Shown here: positions 21,843 to 30,759 of the stretch, in pieces
How the letters are laid out: each line of letters starts with the position of its first letter
How positions within the stretch are numbered: position 1 is the first letter of the stretch
NCBI RefSeq assembly: GCF_019890615.1
Contig: NZ_JAINVZ010000003.1
Span: forward strand, 62,001 to 126,000
Length of the DNA: 64,000 nucleotides
Direction: 5' to 3'
Origin: Streptantibioticus parmotrematis
GTDB taxonomy: Bacteria; Actinomycetota; Actinomycetes; Streptomycetales; Streptomycetaceae
Program-made: the position numbers and the translations under genes
The notes under the pieces: generated by a model
What the model was told of the DNA's origin: nothing
Databases searched by the model: none
Seen by the model: only the letters and a program-made list of their open reading frames with translations

Positions 21843-21874
21843 CCGATGGGCAGGCCGGCCGGCCTGCCCATCGG
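21843..21874. repeat. Perfect 32-bp palindrome between pdxS and pdxT
   Basis: Bases 21843-21874 are fully self-complementary around 21858/21859, with 16-bp arms and no spacer (core CCGGCCGG). In RNA this would form a long hairpin between the two cistrons. In DNA it could be a binding site or a cruciform. It may act as an attenuator that sets the pdxS:pdxT ratio. Confidence 0.9.
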
Positions 21875-21900
21875 GGGTGTCCTGTCGGGACGGGCGCGGA

Positions 21901-22830
21901 CTACCAGCCGCGGTTGGCGTAGCGCTCGGTCTCCGGGAGGGTGTCGCAGTTGATGCCGACCATGGCCTCGCCGAGGTCGCGGGAGGCGTCCGCGATCACC
22001 TTCGGGTCGTCGTAGAAGGTGGTCGCCTTGACGATGGCCTCGGCGCGCTTGGCCGGGTCGCCCGACTTGAAGATGCCGGAGCCGACGAAGACGCCCTCGG
22101 CGCCCAGCTGGCGCATCAGCGCGGCGTCGGCCGGGGTGGCCACGCCACCGGCGGAGAACAGCACGACGGGCAGCTTGCCCAGCTCGGCGACCTCCTTGAC
22201 CAGCTCGTACGGGGCGCGCAGCTCCTTGGCGGCGGCGTACAGCTCGTGGTTGTCCAGCGCGCGCAGGCGGCCGATCTCGCCCTTGATCTGGCGCAGGTGA
22301 CGCACGGCCTCGACGACGTTGCCGGTGCCGGCCTCGCCCTTGGAGCGGATCATCGCCGCGCCTTCGGCGATGCGGCGCAGGGCCTCGCCGAGGTTGGTGG
22401 CACCGCAGACGAAGGGGGTGGTGAAGGACCACTTGTCGGAGTGGTTGACCTCGTCGGCCGGGGTGAGGACCTCGGACTCGTCGATGTAGTCGACGCCGAG
22501 CGCCTGGAGGACCTGGGCCTCGACGAAGTGGCCGATCCGGGACTTGGCCATCACCGGGATGGAGACGGCGTTGATGATGCCCTCGATCATGTCCGGGTCG
22601 GACATGCGGGCCACGCCGCCGTCCTTGCGGATGTCGGCGGGCACCCGCTCCAGGGCCATGACCGCGACGGCGCCTGCGTCCTCGGCGATCTTCGCCTGCT
22701 CCGGCGTGACGACGTCCATGATCACGCCGCCCTTGAGCTGCTCGGCCATGCCGCGCTTGACGCGCGCGGTGCCGGTCTCGGGGGCTGCGCTGGAGGCGGC
22801 GTCGGGGGTGCTGAGGGGCGTGGTGGACAC
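21901..22830 (-). CDS. pdxS: Pyridoxal 5'-phosphate synthase, PdxS subunit
   Basis: A 309-residue TIM-barrel PLP synthase subunit. With PdxT ammonia it builds PLP from ribose 5-phosphate and glyceraldehyde 3-phosphate. The Lys-bearing segments [20 protein letters not shown] and [18 protein letters not shown] are clear. The [17 protein letters not shown] segment (glycine-rich phosphate loop) is intact. I chose the GTG at 22830 with GTGAGG about eight bases upstream; the open frame begins at 22872. pdxT follows after 86 bp. Confidence 0.96.
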   Translation of the reverse strand: MSTTPLSTPDAASSAAPETGTARVKRGMAEQLKGGVIMDVVTPEQAKIAEDAGAVAVMALERVPADIRKDGGVARMSDPDMIEGIINAVSIPVMAKSRIGHFVEAQVLQALGVDYIDESEVLTPADEVNHSDKWSFTTPFVCGATNLGEALRRIAEGAAMIRSKGEAGTGNVVEAVRHLRQIKGEIGRLRALDNHELYAAAKELRAPYELVKEVAELGKLPVVLFSAGGVATPADAALMRQLGAEGVFVGSGIFKSGDPAKRAEAIVKATTFYDDPKVIADASRDLGEAMVGINCDTLPETERYANRGW

Positions 22831-23046
22831 GGTTTTGACCTCACTCGTTGGACATAAGTGCGATACGACCATCGTAGGGCTCGGCGGACCGGTGCCGGAC
22901 CCGCCGTGCGGTCCACTTCGGCCGGGCCGCTGCTACGCATGTGACAAAACCGTGAACGCGGCAGGACCGGCAAGGGCCAATCGGCACCCGGTGGACCGCT
23001 CCGGGGCGACCGGATGCCCCCACCGGTGGCCCGGACCGCCGCCCGG

Positions 23047-23592
23047 TCAGCGGCTCGCGTCGGCGGCCAGCGCGGCCGGCGGCTCGTCGTCCATCTCGAA
23101 CGCGAGCGGGAACGGCGCGTGCCCGGCCAGCCGGAACCAGCGCACCACCCGGTGCCGTCGCACCACCCGGGCCGCGCGCACCGCGTCGTTGTGGAAGCGG
23201 CGGGCCATCGGCACCCGGCGCACCGCCTGGCCGAGTTCGCCGATCGTCTCGGGGCCGCCGGGCGCCTCGTGGACCGCGGTCACGGCGTCCGGCTCGGCGA
23301 AGACCGCGCGCAGCGCCTGGCTCAGTTCGCTCTCGGCGACCTCGCGCTGCTCGTCCTCGGCCTGCCGGGCGGCGTGCGCGCTCTGGTAGAGCACCATGGA
23401 GGCGGCCGGGTCCAGCACGCCGGAGGTCGCCAGTTCCTGCGCCACCGAGGCGCGGCGCAGCAGTTGGGCGTCGAGCGCGGCGCGAGCGGCGTCCATCCGG
23501 GCGTGCAGCCGGTCCAGCCGTCCAGCCGTCCAGCTCAGGTAGACGCCGAGCAGGACGACCGCCACCGCGATCCACAGAAGAGTCATGGTCAC
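23047..23592 (-). CDS. LemA-like membrane protein
   Basis: A 181-residue protein with an N-terminal transmembrane helix (MTLLWIAVAVVLLGVYLSW) followed by a helical region, RLDRLHARMDAARAALDAQLLRRA, that resembles the first repeat of LemA-type proteins, then an acidic helix bundle. Function unknown. It lies upstream of pdxS and downstream of pimA on the same strand, a position I recall as conserved in Streptomyces. The start could be the GTG at 23592 or the ATG at 23586; neither has a strong ribosome binding site. Confidence 0.7.
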   Translation of the reverse strand: MTMTLLWIAVAVVLLGVYLSWTAGRLDRLHARMDAARAALDAQLLRRASVAQELATSGVLDPAASMVLYQSAHAARQAEDEQREVAESELSQALRAVFAEPDAVTAVHEAPGGPETIGELGQAVRRVPMARRFHNDAVRAARVVRRHRVVRWFRLAGHAPFPLAFEMDDEPPAALAADASR

Positions 23593-23646
23593 GGGCGGAA
23601 AGGCTACCGTCGCGGGCGGGCGGACCCGTCACCGTCGGGCCGCCCG

Positions 23647-24819
23647 TCAGTCGCGGGCCAGCCCCAACCGGGCCCGCAGGCCGGTGCGTTCGTCGGTGGC
23701 GACCGAGCCGGCGCCGTCGGTGACCATCTCGTAGACCGACAGGATCTCCGCGCCGACGCACGACCAGTCGAAGCGCCGCACGTGCCGTGAGCCGGTGGTG
23801 CTGAGCGCGGCCCGCCGGTCGGGGTCGGCCAGCAGCCGCAGCGCGGCGTCGGCGAGCGCCTCGGCGTCCTCGACCGGGAACAGCTCCCCCGCCGCGCCGC
23901 CGTCCAGCACCTGCCGGAACGCGTCGAGGTCGCTGGCGAGCACCGGGGCTCCGGCGGACATGGCCTCCACCAGGATGATGCCGAAGGACTCGCCGCCGGT
24001 GTTGGGCGCGAGGTAGAGGTCGACCGAGCGCAGCAGCCTGGCCTTGTCCTCGTCGCTGACCATGCCGAGGAACTCCACCTGGCCGCGCAGCGCGGCCGGC
24101 AGCGCCTCGACCGCCTCCTCCTCGTCACCGCGTCCGGCGACCAGCAGCCGGGTGCCGGGGCGCTTGGCGAGGATGCCGGGCAGGGCCCGCATCACCACCG
24201 GCAGTCCCTTGCGCGGTTCGTCGATGCGGCCGATGAAGCCGATGGTGGGCGCCTCGTCGGTGCCCCGCCACTCGGGCCGGGGCTCGGCGCGGGCGAAGAA
24301 GTCGACGTCGACGCCGTTGGGGATGACGACCGCGTCGCCGCCGAGGTGTTCCACCAGCGTGCGCCGGGCGTACTCGCTGACCGCGATGCGGGCGCTGATC
24401 TTCTCCAGCGCGGGCTGGAGGATCGGGTAGGCGGCGATCATCGCGCGCGAGCGCGGGTTGGAGGTGTGGAACGTGGCCACGATCGGGCCCTGCGCGGCCC
24501 AGCACGACAGCAGGCCCAGCGACGGCGAGGCGGGTTCGTGGATGTGGATCACGTCGAAGCGGCCGTCGTGCAGCCAGCGGCGCACCCGGGCGGCCGACAG
24601 GAAGCCGAAGTTGAGCCGGGCGACCGAGCCGTTGTACGGCACGGGCACCGCGCGGCCCGCCGAGACCACGTAGTCCGGCAGCGGGGTGTCGTCGTCGGCC
24701 GGGGCCAGCACGGAGACCTCGTGGCCGCGGCGGATCAGGTGTTCGGCCAGGTCGCGGATGTGGAACTGGACGCCACCGGGCACGTCCCAGGAGTACGGGC
24801 AGACGATCCCGATCCTCAA
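23647..24819 (-). CDS. pimA: Phosphatidylinositol alpha-mannosyltransferase PimA (GT4)
   Basis: A 390-residue GT-B glycosyltransferase of family GT4, probably transferring the first mannose from GDP-mannose to phosphatidylinositol at the inner membrane face. The N-terminal RIGIVCPYSWDVPGGVQFHI carries the glycine-rich acceptor loop. The donor domain shows IGFIGRIDEPRKGLPVV and the EX7E motif as ESFGIILVEAMSAG near residue 275. The start is the TTG at 24819, with GGAGG four bases upstream and a four-base TTGA overlap with the acyltransferase stop. It sits in the pgsA-acyltransferase-pimA operon also found in mycobacteria. Confidence 0.9.
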   Translation of the reverse strand: MRIGIVCPYSWDVPGGVQFHIRDLAEHLIRRGHEVSVLAPADDDTPLPDYVVSAGRAVPVPYNGSVARLNFGFLSAARVRRWLHDGRFDVIHIHEPASPSLGLLSCWAAQGPIVATFHTSNPRSRAMIAAYPILQPALEKISARIAVSEYARRTLVEHLGGDAVVIPNGVDVDFFARAEPRPEWRGTDEAPTIGFIGRIDEPRKGLPVVMRALPGILAKRPGTRLLVAGRGDEEEAVEALPAALRGQVEFLGMVSDEDKARLLRSVDLYLAPNTGGESFGIILVEAMSAGAPVLASDLDAFRQVLDGGAAGELFPVEDAEALADAALRLLADPDRRAALSTTGSRHVRRFDWSCVGAEILSVYEMVTDGAGSVATDERTGLRARLGLARD

Positions 24820-25730
24820 CTCTCCTCCGATCCGGGGCGGTTGGCCGGGTCGAGGTCGGCCAGCCACAGTCGTTGCAGCATGTGCCAGTCCTCGGGGTGC
24901 TCGGCGATGCCGGAGGCGAAGGCGTCGGCGAGCGACTGGATCATGGCGGAGGTCTTCTCGGCCCGCGTGCCCTCGTCCGGCACCTCGACCGGCGGGTGGA
25001 CACGGCCGCGCATGATCGGCGTGCCGTCATACCAGAGCGTGACCGGCAGCAGCACCGCGCCGGTCTGCTGGGCGAGCAGCGCGGGCCCGGCGGGCATCCG
25101 GGTGCGTTCGCCGAAGAACTCCACCTCGACGCCGGAGGAGGACAGGTCGCGGTCGGCGACCAGGCAGACCAGGCCGCCGCCGCGCAGCCGCCGGGCGAGG
25201 GTGCCGAAGGCGGCGCCGCCGGTGTGCGGCAGCACCTCCATGCCCAGGCCCTCGCGGTAGGCGACGAAGCGGTCGTAGAGCGTCTCGGGCTTGAGGCGCT
25301 CGGCGACGGTGGTGAACGGCACCCCGAGCTTGCGGGTCACCCAGGCACCGGCCAGGTCGTAGTTGGCCATGTGCGGGAGCGCGAGCACCACGCCGCGTCC
25401 GGCCGCCATGCCCTTCTCCAGGTGCTCCAGGCCGTCGGGGGTGAAGCCGTCGCGGATGCGTTCGTCGCTCCAGGTCGGCAGCCGGAAGGACTCCATCCAG
25501 TAGCGCAGGTAGGAGCGCATGCCCGCCTGGGACAGCCTCGCCAGCCGCGCCGGGAGGGCGCCGGGGACGACCCGGGCGAGGTTGGCCTCCAGCCGCAGCA
25601 CGCCCTTGCCGCGCCGCCTCCAGGTGATGTCGGCGATCCGCCGGCCCAGGGCGGTGGCCGCCGGCTCCGGGAGCCGCTTGACGGCCGCCCAGCCGGCTCC
25701 GTAGAGCGCGTCGTTCAGTCGTTCCCTCAC
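24816..25730 (-). CDS. Phosphatidylinositol mannoside acyltransferase (LpxL/HtrB family)
   Basis: A 304-residue membrane-associated acyltransferase of the lauroyltransferase/HtrB fold, equivalent in position to mycobacterial PatA. The acyltransferase HX4D-type motif is visible as ALPHMANYDLAGAW near residue 118, followed by LVCLVADRDLSSSGVEVEFFG (about 190) and GPALLAQQTGAVLLPV. It probably adds palmitate to PIM1/PIM2. The GTG at 25730 overlaps the pgsA stop by four bases (GTGA), and its own stop overlaps pimA, so all three genes are coupled. The open frame extending upstream is only an alternate reading of pgsA. Confidence 0.9.
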   Translation of the reverse strand: MRERLNDALYGAGWAAVKRLPEPAATALGRRIADITWRRRGKGVLRLEANLARVVPGALPARLARLSQAGMRSYLRYWMESFRLPTWSDERIRDGFTPDGLEHLEKGMAAGRGVVLALPHMANYDLAGAWVTRKLGVPFTTVAERLKPETLYDRFVAYREGLGMEVLPHTGGAAFGTLARRLRGGGLVCLVADRDLSSSGVEVEFFGERTRMPAGPALLAQQTGAVLLPVTLWYDGTPIMRGRVHPPVEVPDEGTRAEKTSAMIQSLADAFASGIAEHPEDWHMLQRLWLADLDPANRPGSEES

Positions 25731-26389
25731 GCCGGGTTCCCCTCCCTCGCGCGGTCGGCCGCGTCGGCCTCCGCGGACTCGCGGCGTACGGTGACCACCC
25801 GCTGGACGATGGTCACCAGGCTGCCCGCGGCCACCAGCCACAGCGCGATCGGCAGCAGCCACTCGATGTACGGCACGCCGAACTTGTGCAGCCCGGAGAA
25901 GCCGCAGGCGACCAGCGAGACCACCAGCCGTTCGGCGCGCTCGACCAGGCCGTTGACCTTCACCGGCAGCCCGATCGCCTCGCCGCGCGCCTTGGTGTAC
26001 GACACGACCTGGCCGCTGGCCAGGCAGAAGATGGTGACCGCGCAGAGCGTGAGGTTGTCGCCACCGCCCGCGTACCACAGCGCCAGGCCGCCGAAGATCG
26101 CGGCGTCCGCCACCCGGTCCAGGGTGGAGTCCAGGAAGGCGCCCCAGCGGCTGGAGCGGCCCAGCTGACGGGCCATGTTGCCGTCGACCAGGTCGGAGAA
26201 GACGAACAGCGTGATGACGACGGTGCCCCAGAAGAACTCGCCGCGCGGGTAGAAGGCCAGCGCCCCCGCCATCACACCGCCCGTCCCGATGAGGGTGACC
26301 GCGTCGGGGCTTACGCCCCTGCGCAGCAGCAGAGCGGCGAACGGGGTGAGGACACGCGTGAAGAAAGCACGCGCGTACTTGTTCAGCAT
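25727..26389 (-). CDS. pgsA: Phosphatidylinositol (phosphate) synthase, CDP-alcohol phosphatidyltransferase
   Basis: A 220-residue integral membrane enzyme. The CDP-alcohol phosphotransferase signature D-x2-D-G-x2-A-R-x8-G-x3-D-x3-D is fully present in FSDLVDGNMARQLGRSSRWG followed by AFLDSTLDRVAD (about residues 65-97). Several hydrophobic helices follow. In actinobacteria the gene at this position makes phosphatidylinositol phosphate from CDP-diacylglycerol and inositol phosphate. The ATG at 26389 heads the operon with the acyltransferase and pimA. The 320-bp region upstream is shared with the divergent EF-G-like gene. Confidence 0.92.
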   Translation of the reverse strand: MLNKYARAFFTRVLTPFAALLLRRGVSPDAVTLIGTGGVMAGALAFYPRGEFFWGTVVITLFVFSDLVDGNMARQLGRSSRWGAFLDSTLDRVADAAIFGGLALWYAGGGDNLTLCAVTIFCLASGQVVSYTKARGEAIGLPVKVNGLVERAERLVVSLVACGFSGLHKFGVPYIEWLLPIALWLVAAGSLVTIVQRVVTVRRESAEADAADRAREGNPA

Positions 26390-26709
26390 GGCCTTCCCGA
26401 CAGGTCAGTGGGCGCCGGACGGGCCCCTGTCGGCCCCCGGCGGCCCCATCATCGTAGTCACGCGGGACGGGCCGCAGGCGCAGGCACCCACCGGGCGCCC
26501 ACGGCCGCCGCCGGGGGTACGACGTATGGACGCAGCGTGACGGGCGTGGGAAGGTCGAAGGACCGCGGGCGTCGACCGGTGCCGAGCGCGGATCCCGTGG
26601 CCGGCGTCTTGACCGCCCGCAGCCCACATCCTCAATCCCCGCAATCCCAGAAATCCCCGAGTGCCCCGCTCACCGGGGCAGTCACCGCGCAGTGACCGGG
26701 AGGCAAGCG
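26390..26709. other. Divergent intergenic region, pgsA / EF-G-like gene
   Basis: I see no gene in these 320 bp. The region must hold the promoters of both flanking operons. Near the right end are two small inverted repeats: TGCCCCG-CTCAC-CGGGGCA at 26662-26680, and GTCAC-CGCGCA-GTGAC at 26681-26696, directly before the GGGAGG ribosome binding site of the plus-strand gene. They could mask or regulate that site. Confidence 0.5.
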
Positions 26710-28908
26710 ATGGGCGACAAACGAGAACCGCACGCGGGAGCCGCCGGAGGCGTACCGACGGCCGACCGGCCCGAGAAGATCCGGAACGTGGTGCTGGTCG
26801 GCCACAGTGGTTCGGGCAAGACGACTCTGGTGGAGGCCCTGGCCAGGACGTGCGGCGCGCTGACGCGCTGCGGCCGGGTCGAGGACGGCGCCTCGGTCTC
26901 CGACTACGACGACATCGAGCACCGGCAGCAGCGCTCCGTACAGCTGTCGCTCGTTCCGGTGGAGTGGAACGGCGTCAAGATCAACGTGCTGGACACCCCC
27001 GGCTACGCGGACTTCGTCGGCGAGCTGCGGGCCGGGCTGCGCGCCGCCGACGCGGCGCTGTTCGTGGTCTCGGCGGCGGACGGCGTGGACGGCGCGACCC
27101 GGATGGCCTGGGACGAGTGCGCGGCGGTCGGCATGCCGCGGGCGGTGGTCGTCACCCACCTGGACAACGCGCGCGCCGACTTCGACGAGATGACCGAGAT
27201 CTGCCGCCGGGTCTTCGGCGGCGACGACCCGGACGCGGTGCTGCCGCTGTACCTGCCGCTGCACGGCGAGGAGACACCCGACGGGCACACCCCGGTCGCC
27301 GGGCTGATCGGCCTGCTCTCGCAGCGGATCCACGACTACTCCGGCGGCGAGCGGGCCGAGCGCGATCCGGACCCGGAGCACCTGCCGCTGATCGCCGAGG
27401 CGCGCGGCCGCCTGATCGAGGGCATCATCGCCGAGAGCGAGGACGAGACCCTCATGGACCGCTACCTCGGCGGCGAGGAGATCGACTTCAAGACGCTCAT
27501 CGACGACCTGGAGCGTGCCGTGGCGCGCGGCACCTTCCATCCGGTGCTGGCCGCCGCTCCCCCGGCCGGGGACGCCTCGCAGGGCCTCGGCACGCTGGAG
27601 CTGCTGGAGCTGGTCACCGGTGGCTTCCCGACCCCGGTGGAGCGCGAGGCGCCCGCGGTGACCACGCCGAAGGGCAACCCCAGGCCGCCGCTGGAGTGCG
27701 ACCCGGACGGCCCGCTGGCCGCCGAGGTGGTCAAGACCTCCTCCGACCCGTACGTCGGGCGCCTGAGCCTGGTGCGGGTCTTCTCCGGCACCCTGCGGCC
27801 CGACGAGACGGTGCACGTCTCCGGGCACGGCCTGGAGGACCGCGGGCACGAGGACCACGACGTGGACGAGCGGGTCGGCGCGCTGTCGTCGCCGTTCGGC
27901 AAGACCCAGCGGCCGGTCCCCCGGGGCGTCGCGGGCGACCTGGTGTGCGTGGCGAAGCTGACCCGCGCGGAGACCGGCGACACCCTCTCGTCGAAGGACG
28001 ACCCGCTGCTGATGGAGCCCTGGGTGATGCCCGAGCCGCTGCTGCCGGTGGCCATCGAGGCGCACAGCAAGCCCGACGAGGACAAGCTGTCGGTGGGGCT
28101 GGCCCGGCTGGTCGCCGAGGACCCGACGATGCGCCTGGAGCAGAACCAGGACACCCACCAGGTGGTGCTGTGGTGCCTGGGCGAGGCGCACGTGGACGTG
28201 GCGCTGGAGCGGCTGCGCGGCCGGTACGGGGTCCAGGTGGACGCGGTGCCCTACCGGGTGTCGCTGCGCGAGACGTTCGGCGAGCGGGCGGCGGGACGCG
28301 GTCGGCACGTCAAACAGTCCGGCGGGCACGGGCAGTTCGCGATCTGCGAGATCGAGGTGGAACCGCTGCCGGTGGGCTCGGGCATCGAGTTCGTCGACAA
28401 GGTGGTCGGCGGCGCCGTGCCCCGGCAGTTCATCCCCTCGGTGGAGAAGGGCGTGCGGGCGCAGGCGCTCAAGGGCGTGGCGACCGGTCACCCGGTGGTG
28501 GACATCAGGGTCACGCTGCTGGACGGCAAGGCGCATTCGGTCGACTCCTCCGACGCCGCGTTCCAGACCGCGGGCGCGCTGGCGCTGCGCGAGGCGGCGG
28601 CCGAGACCCGGATCCACCTGCTGGAGCCGGTGTTCGACCTGACGGTGATGGTCTCCGACGAGTACGTGGGCGCGGTGATGAGCGACCTGGCCGGACGGCG
28701 CGGCCGGGTGGTGGGCACCGAACCGGTGGGCCCGGGGCGCACGTTGGTGCGCGCCCAGGTCCCGGAGACCGAGATCGGCCGTTACGCGGTGGACCTGCGG
28801 TCGCTGTCCCACGGCACCGGGCGGTTCACCCGCGCCTACGCCCAGCACGAGCCGATGCCGCCTCAACTCGCCGCGAAATTGCGGCAGGAGGAGGAGCAGG
28901 CCCACTGA
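26710..28908 (+). CDS. Elongation factor G-like GTPase (EF-G2 type)
   Basis: A 732-residue translational GTPase homologous to EF-G. G1 is GHSGSGKTTL (residues 31-40), G3 is DTPGYADF near residue 97, and domains II-V continue to the C-terminus, including YRVSLRETFGERAAGRGRHV and the domain V segment DLTVMVSDEYVGAVMSDLAG. G4 reads THLDN instead of the usual NKxD/TKxD, and the switch I region is divergent. These features match the second EF-G of actinobacteria, whose mycobacterial member is reported to lack ribosome-dependent GTPase activity. The ATG at 26710 has GGGAGG six bases upstream. The gene stands apart from the str operon, so it is not the housekeeping fusA. Confidence 0.85.
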   Translation: MGDKREPHAGAAGGVPTADRPEKIRNVVLVGHSGSGKTTLVEALARTCGALTRCGRVEDGASVSDYDDIEHRQQRSVQLSLVPVEWNGVKINVLDTPGYADFVGELRAGLRAADAALFVVSAADGVDGATRMAWDECAAVGMPRAVVVTHLDNARADFDEMTEICRRVFGGDDPDAVLPLYLPLHGEETPDGHTPVAGLIGLLSQRIHDYSGGERAERDPDPEHLPLIAEARGRLIEGIIAESEDETLMDRYLGGEEIDFKTLIDDLERAVARGTFHPVLAAAPPAGDASQGLGTLELLELVTGGFPTPVEREAPAVTTPKGNPRPPLECDPDGPLAAEVVKTSSDPYVGRLSLVRVFSGTLRPDETVHVSGHGLEDRGHEDHDVDERVGALSSPFGKTQRPVPRGVAGDLVCVAKLTRAETGDTLSSKDDPLLMEPWVMPEPLLPVAIEAHSKPDEDKLSVGLARLVAEDPTMRLEQNQDTHQVVLWCLGEAHVDVALERLRGRYGVQVDAVPYRVSLRETFGERAAGRGRHVKQSGGHGQFAICEIEVEPLPVGSGIEFVDKVVGGAVPRQFIPSVEKGVRAQALKGVATGHPVVDIRVTLLDGKAHSVDSSDAAFQTAGALALREAAAETRIHLLEPVFDLTVMVSDEYVGAVMSDLAGRRGRVVGTEPVGPGRTLVRAQVPETEIGRYAVDLRSLSHGTGRFTRAYAQHEPMPPQLAAKLRQEEEQAH

Positions 28909-29049
28909 TCCGCGTTCCCGTGCGCCGCTGACGCGCTGGTCACTGTGCGGATACGCTTGTTCCCGGACCGGTTGGCACGGCCGCCGGTCCGGGGCGGCGC
29001 GGGCGCGGACGGCGCACCGCGGGTCGGAGCGAGGGAGTGGGGGCAGGCG

Positions 29050-30705
29050 GTGTCGCTTTTCTCCGGCACGGAGTTCGACTTCAGCCCGGGTGCGCAGGTG
29101 CCGCTGATGGGCGTGCACAGCGGACAGACCGCCGCCACACAGGCCCTGTCGTCGGCGCCGTACCGCGACAGCGCCGTCGCCGGCCTGCTCGCCGCCAACC
29201 CGGAGGCGGGCGTCAAGCCGCCCCGGCTGTCGCTGTTCGAGCCCAACCTCGGCGAGGCCTTCGCGCGCGCCGTGCAGGTGCGGATGCTCGGCGGCGCGCA
29301 CAGCGAGACGGTGCAGTCCTTCGGCATGGACCCGCAGACGGTCGTGGAGCACTGCCTGGCCGCCAACCGCATCCGCCAGCAGCGCGACATCCGTCTCACC
29401 GCGGTGATGGCGGTCTTCGGGCTGCTCTTCCTGCCCGGGGTGCTGGTCTGGCTCGCCGCGTTCCAGCTGCGCCGCACCCTCGGCAAGAGCTCCAGTGCGT
29501 GGGCCGGGACACTGGGCACGCTGGTGCTGGTGGTCGTCGCGGGCCTCGCGGTGCTGCTGGCCTGGCGTCCGCCGCTGGGCGGCTTCTGGGGGCTGTACGT
29601 GCGCGTGGTGCTGCTCTTCCCGATCGGTGGCTGGTACCTGGCGAAGCGCATCTGCGAGCGCACCGCCGTCGACCTGCGGGGCCGCTGGGGGTCGCTGCTG
29701 GGCGGTCCCGGGCCCGGCGCCAAGATCCCGGAGGCGGTGCCGCGCAACCCCAACGACAAGCGCGCCGAAGAGCTGCGCAAGTCCCTGGTGGTGCTGGCCG
29801 CGGAGCAGAACAGCAACGTGGTCTTCTACGCGGGCCCCAAGGGAATACTGGGCATGGGATCGCGCTGGGGCATATGGCAGTTGGCGGAGGAGCTGCTGCC
29901 CGCGGACGGCAAGGACTTCCACCAGTTCCGATCCTGGGACGTCATCCGCGCCATCCACGACCGGCTGCGCGAGCTGGAGCGCGGCCCGCTGCACACCGGG
30001 GGCTTCCCCAAGCCGTCGATACGGCACTGGATCGTGGCGCCGGTCGGGGAGGGCGCCAAGGCCATCTCGCGGCCGACCGGTGAGACCGTCGACGGCTTCA
30101 CGGTCAAGGACTTCGAGGTCCAGCGCATCTGCAACGAGCAGCAGTTCGGCAGCGGCAACCGGCACTACCTGGGCGTGCAGTTCGTGCTGTGGGACGGGCA
30201 GTTGGTCATCACGATGATGATCACGGTGACGGTGCTGCACCGCACGCTGCGCGTCGAGGTCACCGGCCACGCGCTGGGACCGGTCGACGGGATGTTCATG
30301 TCCAAGCCCGCGCCGAACACCAGGGAGGTCTCCAAGAGCGTCAAGTTCTGGGAGACCCGCACGGTGCACATGCCGCTGGTGAACTCGGGCGAGGTGGTCC
30401 GGCTGGCCGCCCGCGCGCCGTTCACCTGGTTCCCGCCGGTGCTGGACTTCCTGGGCGGCAAGCTCACCCTGCCCGAGCCGTTCGGCCTGCGGCACACCTG
30501 GGCGGCCAAGCCCTGGCAGCACCGCTTCATGGCGGACGACGCGCTGCGCACGGCGACCCCGGTGCTGCGCGCGGTGCACGCCGCGACGATCGGGCTGCTG
30601 AAGGAGAACGGCGTGGACACCACGCGGTTCGAGGGCCGTTCGCTGGTCCTGGGCGGCGCCGTGCAGGACGCCAAGCCCGGCAAGGCCGACGTCTACGACG
30701 CCTGA
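29050..30705 (+). CDS. Large hypothetical membrane protein
   Basis: A 551-residue protein I cannot assign to a named family. Residues 1-115 are soluble (SLFSGTEFDFSPGAQVPLMG). Three hydrophobic helices follow (TAVMAVFGLLFLPGVLVWLA, TLGTLVLVVVAGLAVLLAW and YVRVVLLFPIGGWYLAKRI, about residues 116-205). A C-terminal region of about 340 residues, probably cytoplasmic, has the patch EQNSNVVFYAGPKGILGMGS and a second shorter hydrophobic stretch (LVITMMITVTVLHRTLRVEV). No catalytic motif is visible. The GTG at 29050 follows a GGAGTGGGGG purine run; a start at 28945 is possible. It begins 141 bp after the EF-G-like gene and ends at a convergent terminator. Confidence 0.7.
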   Translation: MSLFSGTEFDFSPGAQVPLMGVHSGQTAATQALSSAPYRDSAVAGLLAANPEAGVKPPRLSLFEPNLGEAFARAVQVRMLGGAHSETVQSFGMDPQTVVEHCLAANRIRQQRDIRLTAVMAVFGLLFLPGVLVWLAAFQLRRTLGKSSSAWAGTLGTLVLVVVAGLAVLLAWRPPLGGFWGLYVRVVLLFPIGGWYLAKRICERTAVDLRGRWGSLLGGPGPGAKIPEAVPRNPNDKRAEELRKSLVVLAAEQNSNVVFYAGPKGILGMGSRWGIWQLAEELLPADGKDFHQFRSWDVIRAIHDRLRELERGPLHTGGFPKPSIRHWIVAPVGEGAKAISRPTGETVDGFTVKDFEVQRICNEQQFGSGNRHYLGVQFVLWDGQLVITMMITVTVLHRTLRVEVTGHALGPVDGMFMSKPAPNTREVSKSVKFWETRTVHMPLVNSGEVVRLAARAPFTWFPPVLDFLGGKLTLPEPFGLRHTWAAKPWQHRFMADDALRTATPVLRAVHAATIGLLKENGVDTTRFEGRSLVLGGAVQDAKPGKADVYDA

Positions 30706-30711
30706 CCTGAC

Positions 30712-30750
30712 CCCGGTCGGCCGTCGCTTCTCGCGCGGCGGCCGGCCGGG
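30712..30750. terminator. Bidirectional terminator between the membrane protein and HIT genes
   Basis: A 16-bp stem (30712-30727 with 30735-30750), including two G-T pairs and a 7-base loop, separates two convergent genes. Confidence 0.75.
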
Positions 30751-30759
30751 CAGCGGTGC

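Noticed and set aside
26632-30579. A 1315-codon open frame on the minus strand
   Set aside because: It lies antisense to both the EF-G2 and the 551-aa membrane protein genes and has shadow-type composition.
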